Source: Eubacterium sp.
GTDB taxonomy: Bacteria > Bacillota > Clostridia > Lachnospirales > Lachnospiraceae
Length of the DNA: 64,000 nt
NCBI GenBank assembly: GCA_017433295.1
Contig: JAFRHL010000026.1
Coordinates: 99,782 to 163,781 of the forward strand
Direction: 5' to 3'
The translations under genes were made by a program, and so were the position numbers. Each line of letters begins with the position of its first letter. Positions within the stretch are counted from its first letter, which is position 1. The notes under the pieces were generated by a model. It did not search any database. It was not told the DNA's origin and was given only the letters and a program-made list of their open reading frames with translations. This document shows, one piece after another, positions 26,876 to 35,102 of this stretch.

Positions 26876-27480
26876 AGCGCCGACCGGTCATTCATCTTTG
26901 GAAGCAGCAGGGCAAACAACTTCCCGCGGATACTGTATTTTTTCATCTCCTCGTTGAAACTGTGTTCTTCTATGAGCCGTATCCCGTCGGTCAGATCCGC
27001 GATCTCCTGCGCTGTATCCGTCCCCGATAAAAAACGGGCATTTGTACTCTTTACCGTGTCATGATGCTTCTCATTTTTCTGCATCAGTTTATTATTCTGC
27101 TCCGCGATCATGGTTACCCTGTCCTGTTCATGAAAAACCTTCTTCCTTGCCTCGATCGCATCGGGAAGATCCAGATCAAACCACCAGATCTTTCCGTTAT
27201 CCACACGGGGGAAACGGTTATCAAAACCCGCACCGATGTTTACCACAACCGTGTCCGGTGCTTTCCTTATGATCTTCTTCATTTGCCGGTCCAGCATGAT
27301 GGTCCGCGCCACCACACCTTCATGCGACAGGAATTTATCATAAGGTTTTGTGTCCCGCCAGGTCGTAATCGTTGATGTAATTGCTCTCAGAACGACCCTG
27401 AAAGATACCAAAGTTGATGTCGCACCCGGTCTGTAGATCCAGGAAGCAAATTTCTTCTCTTTCTGCCCCACAAAAAGCGA
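26876..27480 (-). pseudogene. Class I SAM O-methyltransferase relic (Tcm/LCM type)
   Basis: KPYDKFLSHEGVVARTIMLD, VVVNIGAGFDNRFPRVDNGK and WWFDLDLPDAIEARKKVF are typical of leucine carboxyl/tetracenomycin-type methyltransferases, and so is the end NARFLSGTDTAQEIADLTDG to MNDR. The middle is missing: after DRVTMIA the frame jumps to KNEKHHDTVKS, leaving out the region with the second half of the SAM fold. After MNDR the sequence no longer fits, and the N-terminal ~40 residues are unrelated. An in-frame deletion plus end losses make it a pseudogene. Confidence 0.65.
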
Positions 27481-27538
27481 ACTGTTATCAACCTTTTCGC
27501 AGAGAATCTCAGTAAAATTGATGTTTTGGGGTTTATGG

Positions 27539-27555
27539 CAGGGTTCGAGCCCCTG
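27539..27555 (+). repeat. Inverted copy of a tRNA T-arm
   Basis: CAGGGTTCGAGCCCCTG on the plus strand equals the T-stem and loop of the tRNA-Lys on the minus strand 100 bp away. It is followed by AAACCCGC and preceded by GGGTTT, so it may be the 3' end of another, otherwise lost tRNA, or an integration scar. Confidence 0.6.
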
Positions 27556-27590
27556 AAACCCGCATAAACAAAGGCTCTCCGCATGAGAGC

Positions 27591-27636
27591 AAAAAAAAAG
27601 CACCACCCCGATGACCTTGCATCATCGAAACAGTGC
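27591..27636 (-). terminator. Terminator of tRNA-Lys
   Basis: On the minus strand GCAC, then CGATGA-TGCAAGG-TCATCG, then GTGC form a two-part stem followed by nine T (27599-27591). Confidence 0.8.
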
Positions 27637-27640
27637 CGAG

Positions 27641-27713
27641 TGCGCCGTCAGGGGCTCGAACCCTGGACACGCGGATTAAGAGTCCGCTGCTCTACCAACT
27701 GAGCTAACAGCGC
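27641..27713 (-). tRNA. tRNA-Lys (anticodon CTT)
   Basis: A 73-nt cloverleaf: acceptor GCGCTGT/ACGGCGC, D-arm GCTC-AGTTGGTA-GAGC, anticodon arm GCGGA-CTCTTAA-TCCGC with anticodon CTT, five-base variable loop, T-arm CAGGG-TTCGAGC-CCCTG and discriminator A. CCA is not encoded. Confidence 0.97.
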
Positions 27714-28037
27714 ATATGTTGTTGATCTATACGATTAACGGGAGAACCCAGAAAGCGCTTTCCCTCAACGCAAAAATGATTATATAACACTTCGAAAAAA
27801 AAAGCAAGCTTTTTTTCTCAATTTTTATAATTTTTTAAATATTTCGTTATTTAACTCCAATAATAGCTGGGAATACTAAGGGTACCAGCTGATGGAATAC
27901 CATGGGTAAAAGTTGCCCAATTCTGCCTCTTGCATTTTCGGCAAAACAATTTATAATCATAGTCAGTATGAATATATGTCAGGCAGACTGACCTCTGTAT
28001 GAGCCAACTTGATCTACAGACGTATTAAGGAGTTTTA
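27714..28037. other. 324-bp gene-free region between tRNA-Lys and the AI-2E permease gene
   Basis: AT-rich. It should hold the tRNA promoter (minus) and the permease promoter (plus), but I can point to no convincing -35/-10 pair. GAAAAAAAAAGCAAGCTTTTTTTC near 27800 is an inverted repeat with T-runs both ways and could stop transcripts. The permease has AAGGAG before its ATG. No ORF worth reporting. Confidence 0.5.
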
Positions 28038-29192
28038 ATGAAAAAGAATAAGTTTGAATCTAATGAACAGTACTATACGATCTTTATATATGCTATTCTG
28101 GTCATTCTGATAGGGTGTATCATATTCCGGGTGGTTTTTCACTGGAATTCGACCATAGGGATCATAAAGAAGTTTTTCTCAAATATGAGCAGCTTTGTGA
28201 TTGGTATCCTGATTGCATTCATGGTCAATCCTCTGGTGAACAGACTTTACAAGCTGATGACAGGGTCCCGGGGGCTTAAGAATATCAGGCTGGCAAAGTT
28301 TTTATCGATTTTTCTGGCTTATCTTGTTGTTCTGATATTTATAGGGCTTTGTCTTGTTTATATTATTCCTCAGCTTATTTCCAGTATCTCTGATATTTCC
28401 GGCAGGATTCCCGGAATGTATTACATGTTTTCTGCGTGGCTGAGGAAAACGGCATATAATAACCGGTTTTTGAATGATACTCTTGTTAACCAGTATATAA
28501 ATAAACTTACGCCGAAGATTTTTGACTTTTCAACGATACTGGCCTCGAAGCTGATTCCTTTTCTTTATTCGGCTTCTATTGCGGTTATATCATGGTTCTT
28601 GACAATTCTGATCGCATTAGTGGTTTCTATTTATCTGCTGACGGACAAGCGAATCATTTTTCACGGAATAAAAAGAATACTTTATGCATTTCTTCCGGAT
28701 GATACCGCGGGAAGTGTTATCGAAATCGCGAAAAACTGCAATCGGATTTTTACCGGTTATATTGTGGCCAAGTCCATCGACTCCCTGATCATCGGGGTGC
28801 TGTGCTTTTTTATCATGAGTATCCTCCAGCTTCCATATACTGTTCTGATCAGCGTGATCGTGGGGATCACCAATATGATTCCGTACTTTGGTCCTTATAT
28901 CGGGGCTGTGCCGGGGATCCTGGTGCTTGGCGTCCTGAAAGTTAAATACGGAATCATATTCGGCATCATGATTTTTATCCTGCAGCAGTTTGATGGTCTT
29001 GTGCTGGGGCCGAGGCTCCTGGGAGATTCCACGGGGCTGCGCCCGATCCTTATATTGTTTGCCATTACTTTGGGCGGGTCTTATGCGGGAGTCCTGGGAA
29101 TGTTTCTGGGTGTGCCTGTGATGGCGGTCATCCAGTATCTCTTTGATCTTCTTATCAGGAAAAAGCTCCGGCAAAAGCAGATTAAGGTTTAA
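28038..29192 (+). CDS. AI-2E family permease
   Basis: 384 residues, about eight membrane helices, of the AI-2E/YdiK/PerM family: paired helices at the N-terminus (FIYAILVILIGCIIFRVVF; FVIGILIAFMVNPLVNRLY), a central soluble segment, and the conserved GITNMIPYFGPYIGAVPG and GLVLGPRLLGDSTGLRP motifs near the C-terminus. Members transport varied solutes (Na+/H+ antiport, autoinducer 2, auxin-like compounds), so the substrate is open. AAGGAG lies 6 bp before the ATG. Confidence 0.88.
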   Translation: MKKNKFESNEQYYTIFIYAILVILIGCIIFRVVFHWNSTIGIIKKFFSNMSSFVIGILIAFMVNPLVNRLYKLMTGSRGLKNIRLAKFLSIFLAYLVVLIFIGLCLVYIIPQLISSISDISGRIPGMYYMFSAWLRKTAYNNRFLNDTLVNQYINKLTPKIFDFSTILASKLIPFLYSASIAVISWFLTILIALVVSIYLLTDKRIIFHGIKRILYAFLPDDTAGSVIEIAKNCNRIFTGYIVAKSIDSLIIGVLCFFIMSILQLPYTVLISVIVGITNMIPYFGPYIGAVPGILVLGVLKVKYGIIFGIMIFILQQFDGLVLGPRLLGDSTGLRPILILFAITLGGSYAGVLGMFLGVPVMAVIQYLFDLLIRKKLRQKQIKV

Positions 29193-29212
29193 TCCTTGCC
29201 GCCCCTTCCTTA

Positions 29213-29338
29213 TTACTGGTTCAGAAATCTGCATACTTCATTAATGTCACTGCAGATTTCGTTGACCAGCTTCCAGATGCCTTCATTGCTGAGAGTTCCC
29301 CGCTGGATGGTCCATTTTATTTTCCGGATGATATCCAT
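29213..29338 (-). CDS. Possible 41-residue protein downstream of trmB
   Basis: MDIIRKIKWTIQRGTLSNEG and IWKLVNEICSDINEVCRFLNQ, a compact amphipathic helical peptide. The frame is open without start codon up to 29436, right behind the trmB stop, so this could also be the tail of a longer, lost gene. No clear ribosome site. Reported as a low-confidence candidate. Confidence 0.25.
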   Translation of the reverse strand: MDIIRKIKWTIQRGTLSNEGIWKLVNEICSDINEVCRFLNQ

Positions 29339-29425
29339 AGGATTGTTCCACTTCGTAATACGGATAGATCTTGTTATGCTATCATTATATGATGCTGAGA
29401 ATGAATGGTTTCCGGGAACTTGGTT

Positions 29426-30067
29426 TCAGTTTTCATGATGAATAACCATCTTGCAGATGGGATTGCCCTTCTTTACGAACTTTTCCTCATATTCTGTCAT
29501 GACGTTGCCAGGAAGGTACTGGCTGTGATGCAGGTCAAAGGTACAAAGATCCAGGGTCCAGCCAGCCAGCTCTGCTTCCTCCAGGGAGAAATTAAAGAGG
29601 TCCCGGTTATCTGTCTTGAAAATGATCTTCCCTTCTTCCTTTAATATCTGGTCATATCGTGATAAAAACTGCCGGGAGGTGAGACGCCTTTTGGCGTGCC
29701 GGTCTTTTGGCCAGGGGTCGGAGAAGTTCAGGTAGATCTGGTCCACCTCTCCTACGGAAAAAACCATGGGAATGTATTCAGCGTCCATGCGGATAAAATG
29801 AACATTTTCCAGGGGGGCTTCTTCCATCTTCTCCAGGGCGCGAACCAGGACACTGGAATACTTCTCTATACCGATATAATTAATTTCCGGATTCCGGGCT
29901 GCCAGTTCCATCAGGAACTTCCCTTTTCCCATGCCTATCTCAATGTGGACCGGTCTGTCATTACCAAAATACTCCTTCCAGCTTCCACGATTATTCTCCG
30001 GGTTTTTTATTACATAATCATTTCTCGCAATTTCATCTCTTGATCCTTTTACATTTCTAAGTCTCAA
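29426..30067 (-). CDS. trmB: tRNA (guanine-N7-)-methyltransferase TrmB
   Basis: Makes m7G46 in tRNA. SAM-binding region HIEIGMGKGKFLMELAARNP, then FIRMDAEYI, the TrmB hallmark YLNFSDPWPKDRHAKRRLT, and FKTDNRDLF. The conserved beginning RLRNVKGSRDEI has no ATG; I place the start at TTG 30067 (M-RLRNVKGS), which has GGAAGGA 8 bp upstream. The longer frame reaching to 30193 is not TrmB-like. 213 residues, normal size. Confidence 0.9.
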   Translation of the reverse strand: MRLRNVKGSRDEIARNDYVIKNPENNRGSWKEYFGNDRPVHIEIGMGKGKFLMELAARNPEINYIGIEKYSSVLVRALEKMEEAPLENVHFIRMDAEYIPMVFSVGEVDQIYLNFSDPWPKDRHAKRRLTSRQFLSRYDQILKEEGKIIFKTDNRDLFNFSLEEAELAGWTLDLCTFDLHHSQYLPGNVMTEYEEKFVKKGNPICKMVIHHEN

Positions 30068-30234
30068 TATTATGTCCTTCCTAAATAAAAAAATTACAAT
30101 CTCAGACGCAAAGATGTCCCGGTGTCCCGGTGTATTTGTCTGATATCCTGCTTCCGTCTGATATATCTTAATAGCAAAAGTGTGTTTTTGCAACGAATTT
30201 CTACATTTTCTGAGCCTTTTTATCCTCTGTATCG

Positions 30235-30263
30235 TTGACTTATCATAATCTATAGAATAAAAT
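30235..30263 (+). promoter_or_regulatory. Promoter of the D-Ala-D-Ala carboxypeptidase gene
   Basis: TTGACT (30235-30240), 17-bp spacer, TAAAAT (30258-30263), 31 bp before the ATG. Confidence 0.65.
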
Positions 30264-30294
30264 GGTATTGTTAATTTTTAAAGGAGAGTAATTT

Positions 30295-31947
30295 ATGAGA
30301 CGTTTTTTTACTATTATGATGACCTTAAGTCTGATAGCGGCTGTTACCATGCCGTTTTTCTGTGTCACATCATTGGCTGAGACAGGTCAGACTTCTGCAA
30401 GCGAGACTTCAGATGAAACAGACGGTGCCAATCCGCAGGGAAATGATGAAACAAATTCAGTTCAGCCGATGGACTTCTCCGATGGCAATTCGAATGACCA
30501 GGCAGATGTTGAATCCGATGGCAATTCGGAAAATACTTCGGAACAAAAGTCGACTGCTGACCAGAAGGACAAATCCGGTTCAACAGCCAGCAATATCGGA
30601 GATGATTCTTCCTATTATAATATAGGGGATTTTCCGGAAGCCCGTAATATATCCGCACCTTCCGCCATATTGATGGATGCCGGTTCAGGGGCTGTGCTTT
30701 ACGAAAAAGCTGCCGATGAGAAGCGCTATCCGGCCAGCACCACAAAAGTAATGACGGCTCTTCTCGCCATTGAAAACTGCAAGATGGATGAGATTGTCAC
30801 CTTTACCAGTGAGGCTGTCAACAGCATCCCCTCCGACAGCAGCAGTGCCGGTGTCAATGTGGGAGCCAAGCTGACTGTGGAAGACTGCCTTTACATCCTC
30901 ATGCTCCAGTCCGCCAATGAAGTGGCAAATGCTCTGGCAGAGCATATAGCAGGCTCTGTCGAGGAATTTCCCAAGATGATGACGCAGCGGGCCAAAGAGC
31001 TGGGCTGTACGGGAACGAATTTTGTAAATGCCCACGGTTACTGGGAAGAAGATCATTATACCACTGCCCGTGACCTTGCTCTGATCCTGCAGCAGGCCAT
31101 GCAGTATGATGAGTTCCGTAAGGTTACCGGTACGGTAAATTACAAGGTCGAAGCTTCGGATACCCTCAAGGAAACCATTTATCTGTTGAACCACTCTAAG
31201 ATCCTCAGAAAAGACACGGAATTCTACTATGAGAATGCGGAAGGTTCCAAGACCGGATATACGGATGCGGCACAGCACACTCTTGTCACCTTTGCGAAAA
31301 AAGGGAATGTGGAGCTGATATGTGTTGTGCTGAAAGAAGAAAAACAGATGGACTATCTGGACACGGCGGCTCTTTTTGAGTGGGGATTTGATAAGGTAAA
31401 AGGTATCACTCCCTTGTCGAAAGTCAGTTTTAAGGAACTGATCTCTTCTTCAAAGGATCTTGATAAGACGGAAAAGAAGTCCATTTCTTCCATGAAGACC
31501 TCCTTTAACAAGGATTATTACATTCTTGTTCCGACAGATTTTAATTCTTCTAAGTTAAACATTGCTTTTGAAAAGGATGAGGATAAAAAGGAAAAACGTC
31601 TTGGTTACATAACAATTTCATCTGGTAAAACTTTGATCGGTAAGGCCCCTGTTACATACAAGGGGTCTTCCGTCACCCAGGGAACTGACAAGAAAGTGTC
31701 CGGTGATGAAGACGGTCTGGAGACCGCTCCCAACAGTGACACTTCCCTTAAACCCCATAAGCTTCTGACTTATTTATTTCGGGGAATTATTGCACTCCTT
31801 GTAATTGCCATTGTTGCAATACTGGTCATCCGGAATATCAACAGCAAGAAAAGCCGGAAGGATTTCGGAAGAAGGAATAAGGCCCGCCGGAGCCGTTCCC
31901 AGGGCGGCAAACATACCGGGAAAAAGCCACAGAATACTAAGAAATGA
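30295..31947 (+). CDS. D-alanyl-D-alanine carboxypeptidase (DacA/PBP5 type, S11)
   Basis: 550 residues. Signal peptide, then a ~75-residue disordered D/N/S-rich linker, then an S11 peptidase domain: SxxK in ASTTKVM (Ser ~147), SAN at ~206, KTG in GSKTGYTDA (~319). A C-terminal domain, one membrane helix (GIIALLVIAIVAILVI) and a very basic tail (KKSRKDFGRRNKARRSR) follow; a helix anchor replaces the usual amphipathic one. It trims the terminal D-Ala of peptidoglycan stem peptides. AAAGGAGAG precedes the ATG. Confidence 0.93.
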   Translation: MRRFFTIMMTLSLIAAVTMPFFCVTSLAETGQTSASETSDETDGANPQGNDETNSVQPMDFSDGNSNDQADVESDGNSENTSEQKSTADQKDKSGSTASNIGDDSSYYNIGDFPEARNISAPSAILMDAGSGAVLYEKAADEKRYPASTTKVMTALLAIENCKMDEIVTFTSEAVNSIPSDSSSAGVNVGAKLTVEDCLYILMLQSANEVANALAEHIAGSVEEFPKMMTQRAKELGCTGTNFVNAHGYWEEDHYTTARDLALILQQAMQYDEFRKVTGTVNYKVEASDTLKETIYLLNHSKILRKDTEFYYENAEGSKTGYTDAAQHTLVTFAKKGNVELICVVLKEEKQMDYLDTAALFEWGFDKVKGITPLSKVSFKELISSSKDLDKTEKKSISSMKTSFNKDYYILVPTDFNSSKLNIAFEKDEDKKEKRLGYITISSGKTLIGKAPVTYKGSSVTQGTDKKVSGDEDGLETAPNSDTSLKPHKLLTYLFRGIIALLVIAIVAILVIRNINSKKSRKDFGRRNKARRSRSQGGKHTGKKPQNTKK

Positions 31948-32005
31948 GAATAAAAACACCAGGATTCCATGTTTGATTAACATGAAAACCTGGTGGTTAA
32001 GTTAA

Positions 32006-32046
32006 GGGAGCTGTTTCGGTGCAACAGCCCCTTTATTTTTTATTCC
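32006..32046 (+). terminator. Terminator behind the carboxypeptidase gene
   Basis: GGGAGCTGTT and AACAGCCCC pair (one bulged A) and are followed by TTTATTTTTTATT. A second hairpin (CACCAGG/CCTGGTG) lies just upstream near 31955-31995. The T-run overlaps the end of the convergent serS. Confidence 0.8.
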
Positions 32047-33323
32047 GGTCTGATAACGGATTTTCCTCCCATGTAAGGACGAAGAACTTCCGGAATATTC
32101 ACGCTTCCGTCCTCATTGAGGTTGTTTTCCAGAAATGCGATCAGCATACGGGGTGGTGCTACTACGGTGTTGTTCAAGGTATGGGCAAAGTACTTGCCAC
32201 CCTCGCCAACGACCCGGATCCGCAGTCTTCTGGCCTGGGCGTCGCCCAGATTGGAGCAGCTTCCCACTTCGAAATATTTCTTCTGGCGGGGGGACCAGGC
32301 TTCCACGTCAACGGATTTCACCTTCAGGTCTGCCAGGTCACCGGAGCAGCACTCCAGGGTACGTACCGGAATGTCCAGGGACCGGAACAGGTCCACTGTG
32401 TTCTGCCAGAGTTTATCAAACCACATGGGGCTCTCTTCGGGCTTGCAGACCACGATCATCTCCTGCTTTTCAAACTGGTGGATCCGGTAAACGCCTCTTT
32501 CCTCGATTCCATGGGCTCCCTTCTCCTTGCGGAAGCAGGGGGAGTAGGAGGTAAGGGTTCTCGGGAGGGAATCCTCCTGAAGTACATTATCAATAAACTT
32601 GCCGATCATGGAATGCTCGCTGGTTCCGATGAGATAAAGGTCCTCTCCTTCGATCTTGTACATCATGGCATCCATCTCCGCAAAGCTCATAACTCCCGTC
32701 ACCACGTTGCTGCGGATCATAAAGGGTGGAACGCAGTAGGTGAATCCTCTGTCAATCATGAAATCCCTGGCATAGGAAATGACTGCGGAATGGAGTCTGG
32801 CGATGTCTCCCATCAGATAGTAGAAGCCGTTGCCCGCGACTCTTCTGGCGCTTTCCAGATCAATACCGTTCAGCTTCTCCATGATATCCGTATGATAGGG
32901 AATCTCAAAGTCCGGCACCAACGGTTCGCCGTAGCGCTGAACTTCTACGTTCTCGCTGTCGTCCCTGCCGATGGGTACGCTGGGATCGATGATGTTCGGT
33001 ATGGTCATCATGATCTTCTTTACCTTTTCGGCCAGTTCCCCTTCCTGCACCTCAAGCTCGGCCAGACGTTCCGCATTCCGGGTAACCTGTTCCTTTACCT
33101 CCTGGGCTTCTTCCTTCTTACCCTGAGCCATGAGGGCGCCTATCTGTTTGGATATCTTTTTGCGGTTTGCCCTAAGGTTATCTGCCTCCTGCTGGGCAGC
33201 CCTTCTCCTGGCGTCAAGTTCAATTACCTCATCCACCAATGGCAGCTTTTCGTCCTGAAATTTATTCTTGATATTCTGCTTAACAATTTCGGGATTTTCC
33301 CTTAAAAATTTAAGATCTAACAT
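32040..33323 (-). CDS. serS: Seryl-tRNA synthetase
   Basis: 427 residues, full length. N-terminal coiled-coil arm (ELDARRRAAQQEADNLRANRKKISKQIG), class II motif 2 in CFRKEKGAHGIEERGVYRIHQFEK and motif 3 in LNNTVVAPPRMLIAFLENN (segments abbreviated). The start has AGGAGG upstream. It lies 31 bp behind the lipid-kinase gene, too close for a T-box leader, so it is probably the last gene of that operon. Confidence 0.96.
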   Translation of the reverse strand: MLDLKFLRENPEIVKQNIKNKFQDEKLPLVDEVIELDARRRAAQQEADNLRANRKKISKQIGALMAQGKKEEAQEVKEQVTRNAERLAELEVQEGELAEKVKKIMMTIPNIIDPSVPIGRDDSENVEVQRYGEPLVPDFEIPYHTDIMEKLNGIDLESARRVAGNGFYYLMGDIARLHSAVISYARDFMIDRGFTYCVPPFMIRSNVVTGVMSFAEMDAMMYKIEGEDLYLIGTSEHSMIGKFIDNVLQEDSLPRTLTSYSPCFRKEKGAHGIEERGVYRIHQFEKQEMIVVCKPEESPMWFDKLWQNTVDLFRSLDIPVRTLECCSGDLADLKVKSVDVEAWSPRQKKYFEVGSCSNLGDAQARRLRIRVVGEGGKYFAHTLNNTVVAPPRMLIAFLENNLNEDGSVNIPEVLRPYMGGKSVIRPE

Positions 33324-33354
33324 TCTTTCCTCCTGATGTAATTTGTTCTCTTGT

Positions 33355-34308
33355 TTATTGTGAAATCGGCAGCAGCCAGTTTATGATCGGCTTCTCCTCC
33401 TCTTTGACCGGAGAAACCAGAATATTGATCCCGCCGGCTATCATCCGGATCTCCAATGGAAATCCGCTCATCAGCTGCTCACCGTCATAGTCGATATTCA
33501 GCTTCTCGCCGGACAGGTTCTCGATCAGCAAATGGTCTGCCTGTAAATACTCTACTGCAGGATGGTTTACATGATCTCCGTTCAAGATGCCCAGCAGCAG
33601 GGGGGCAACCTGGAAAATGTCCATCTTTTTAATGATGATCAGATCAAGTATGCCATCAGATGTTGAGGCCAGGGGGGCAATCTCCCGAAAGCCTCCGACA
33701 CTGCGGGAATTGGCCACCATGAATAAAAGGACCTCTTCTTCCATTGCCTTGCCGTTTACGGTAAATCTCATCTTAAAGGCGCTGGTCAGCTGCTTGGGAA
33801 GGTCTGCCGCCCCTTCCAGGTAGTAGGCAAATTTCCCCATGGATGCTTTTTTGTCCTTGGGAACCTTAAAACCCACATCCGAAAACATGCCCGCAGCAAC
33901 CACATTTATGAAATATCGCTCATTCACTTTTCCCACATCGACTTTTTTCAATCTGAAGGTGCGGATCATTTCGCAAAAATCCGCCGGTTCCTGGGGAAGC
34001 TTCAGATAGGTGGCAAAGTCATTTACTGTTCCGGCTGAAATCACGGCCAGAGGGATATGGCTGTTCCCTTCCACGATTCCGCTGACCACCTCATTGAGGG
34101 TCCCATCGCCGCCTACCGCCACCACAAAATCATACTCTTCCGATTTCAGAGAAGCGGCCTTATTCCTGGCGTCATCCTTTTTTTCAGTATAAAATATATC
34201 GATGGTGCTGCATATCTGATCTACGATCAGGGTCCCTGCAATCTCCTTGATCTTATCCCGAAAATTCTGTCTTCCCGATGAAGGATTGATAATAAAAAGT
34301 CCTCTCAT
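33355..34308 (-). CDS. Diacylglycerol kinase-family lipid kinase (YegS/DgkB type)
   Basis: 317 residues from the ATG at 34308 (MRGLFIINPSSGR), with AGGAGG upstream. The ATP-binding VAVGGDGTLNEVVSGI and the NDFATYLKLP segment identify the DAGK catalytic family; the C-terminal beta-sandwich follows. It likely phosphorylates diacylglycerol in recycling from lipoteichoic acid synthesis. Same-strand neighbours are the SCP2-like gene and serS. Confidence 0.9.
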   Translation of the reverse strand: MRGLFIINPSSGRQNFRDKIKEIAGTLIVDQICSTIDIFYTEKKDDARNKAASLKSEEYDFVVAVGGDGTLNEVVSGIVEGNSHIPLAVISAGTVNDFATYLKLPQEPADFCEMIRTFRLKKVDVGKVNERYFINVVAAGMFSDVGFKVPKDKKASMGKFAYYLEGAADLPKQLTSAFKMRFTVNGKAMEEEVLLFMVANSRSVGGFREIAPLASTSDGILDLIIIKKMDIFQVAPLLLGILNGDHVNHPAVEYLQADHLLIENLSGEKLNIDYDGEQLMSGFPLEIRMIAGGINILVSPVKEEEKPIINWLLPISQ

Positions 34309-34356
34309 CTTTTCCTCCTGCAAACATTTTTATTACTGCCGGGACAGACCGGCTTA

Positions 34357-35004
34357 CTATTTCTTTCTTTTCTTTCTGGGACGGCTGCTGCCGGCTTTTC
34401 CTTTCACGGTTCCGGCGGCTTTTCCGGCCTTCCCTTTTACATTTCCTGCGGCCTTTCCGGCTTTTCCTTTTACAACTTCTGCTGCTTCTTCGGCTCTTTC
34501 CCTGACTGCTTCCGCTGCCTCTTCGGCTCTTTCCTTAACTGCTTCTGCTGCTTCTCCCGCTTTTTCCCTGACTGCTTCCGCTGCTTCTTCAGCCTTCTCC
34601 TTTACGGCCTCAACGGCACCTTCGGCCCTGCCTTTCGTAATAGTTTCCTTCTCGTCCTCGTCATCCGTCTCTTCCCCGTCCGCTTCAGAAGGCTTATAAG
34701 TCAGCTCCTTTAACAGCTCCAGGGCATAAAAATCACCCTCCACATAAAGGTCGCCGTAGGTCTCCGGATCGATCCGGCCCTCTGCAATACCCAGCAGGGT
34801 ATCCGCATCGGTACTGATCAGAGTATCTCTGTCAAAGTATTCATAAGGCTCAATAAATATACGCCCGTCTTTTATCTCCATATAAAGGGCTCCATGGCCC
34901 TCTCCCCATATATTAAACTGAATGGCAAAATGTCTCCCGACGAAAGAGGCGTCCAGATCCTGATAGGTCTTTCTCAATTTTGCCACTATATGTTCATACA
35001 TCAT
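34357..35004 (-). CDS. SCP2-like domain protein with an 11-residue-repeat basic tail
   Basis: 215 residues. Residues ~1-105 look like a small SCP2 sterol-carrier-like lipid-binding domain (FAIQFNIWGEGHGALYMEIK, LISTDADTLLGIAEGRIDPE, VEGDFYALELLKEL). After an acidic linker come about seven 11-residue units such as AVKEKAEEAAE, AVREKAGEAAE and NVKGKAGKAAG, then a very basic end (SSRPRKKRKK). The charge changes from balanced E/K to purely K/G along the tail. The 11-residue period is typical of membrane-surface amphipathic helices (apolipoprotein, LEA, synuclein like). Upstream neighbour of the lipid kinase, so a lipid-related role fits. Confidence 0.7.
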   Translation of the reverse strand: MMYEHIVAKLRKTYQDLDASFVGRHFAIQFNIWGEGHGALYMEIKDGRIFIEPYEYFDRDTLISTDADTLLGIAEGRIDPETYGDLYVEGDFYALELLKELTYKPSEADGEETDDEDEKETITKGRAEGAVEAVKEKAEEAAEAVREKAGEAAEAVKERAEEAAEAVRERAEEAAEVVKGKAGKAAGNVKGKAGKAAGTVKGKAGSSRPRKKRKK

Positions 35005-35102
35005 AGTTTTTTCCTCCTTTAAACCAAGGTCTTATTCTGCATTTCTTTGTTATAGCATATCCATGCTTATTCTATATAATACATGAAAACTTCCGGCTGT
35101 CC

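Noticed and set aside
32019-33305. 428-codon plus-strand frame opposite serS
   Set aside because: It mirrors the conserved serS gene and its translation has no recognisable fold; a shadow frame.
33324-33354. T-box leader for serS
   Set aside because: Only 31 bp separate serS from the upstream lipid-kinase gene; no room for a T-box.
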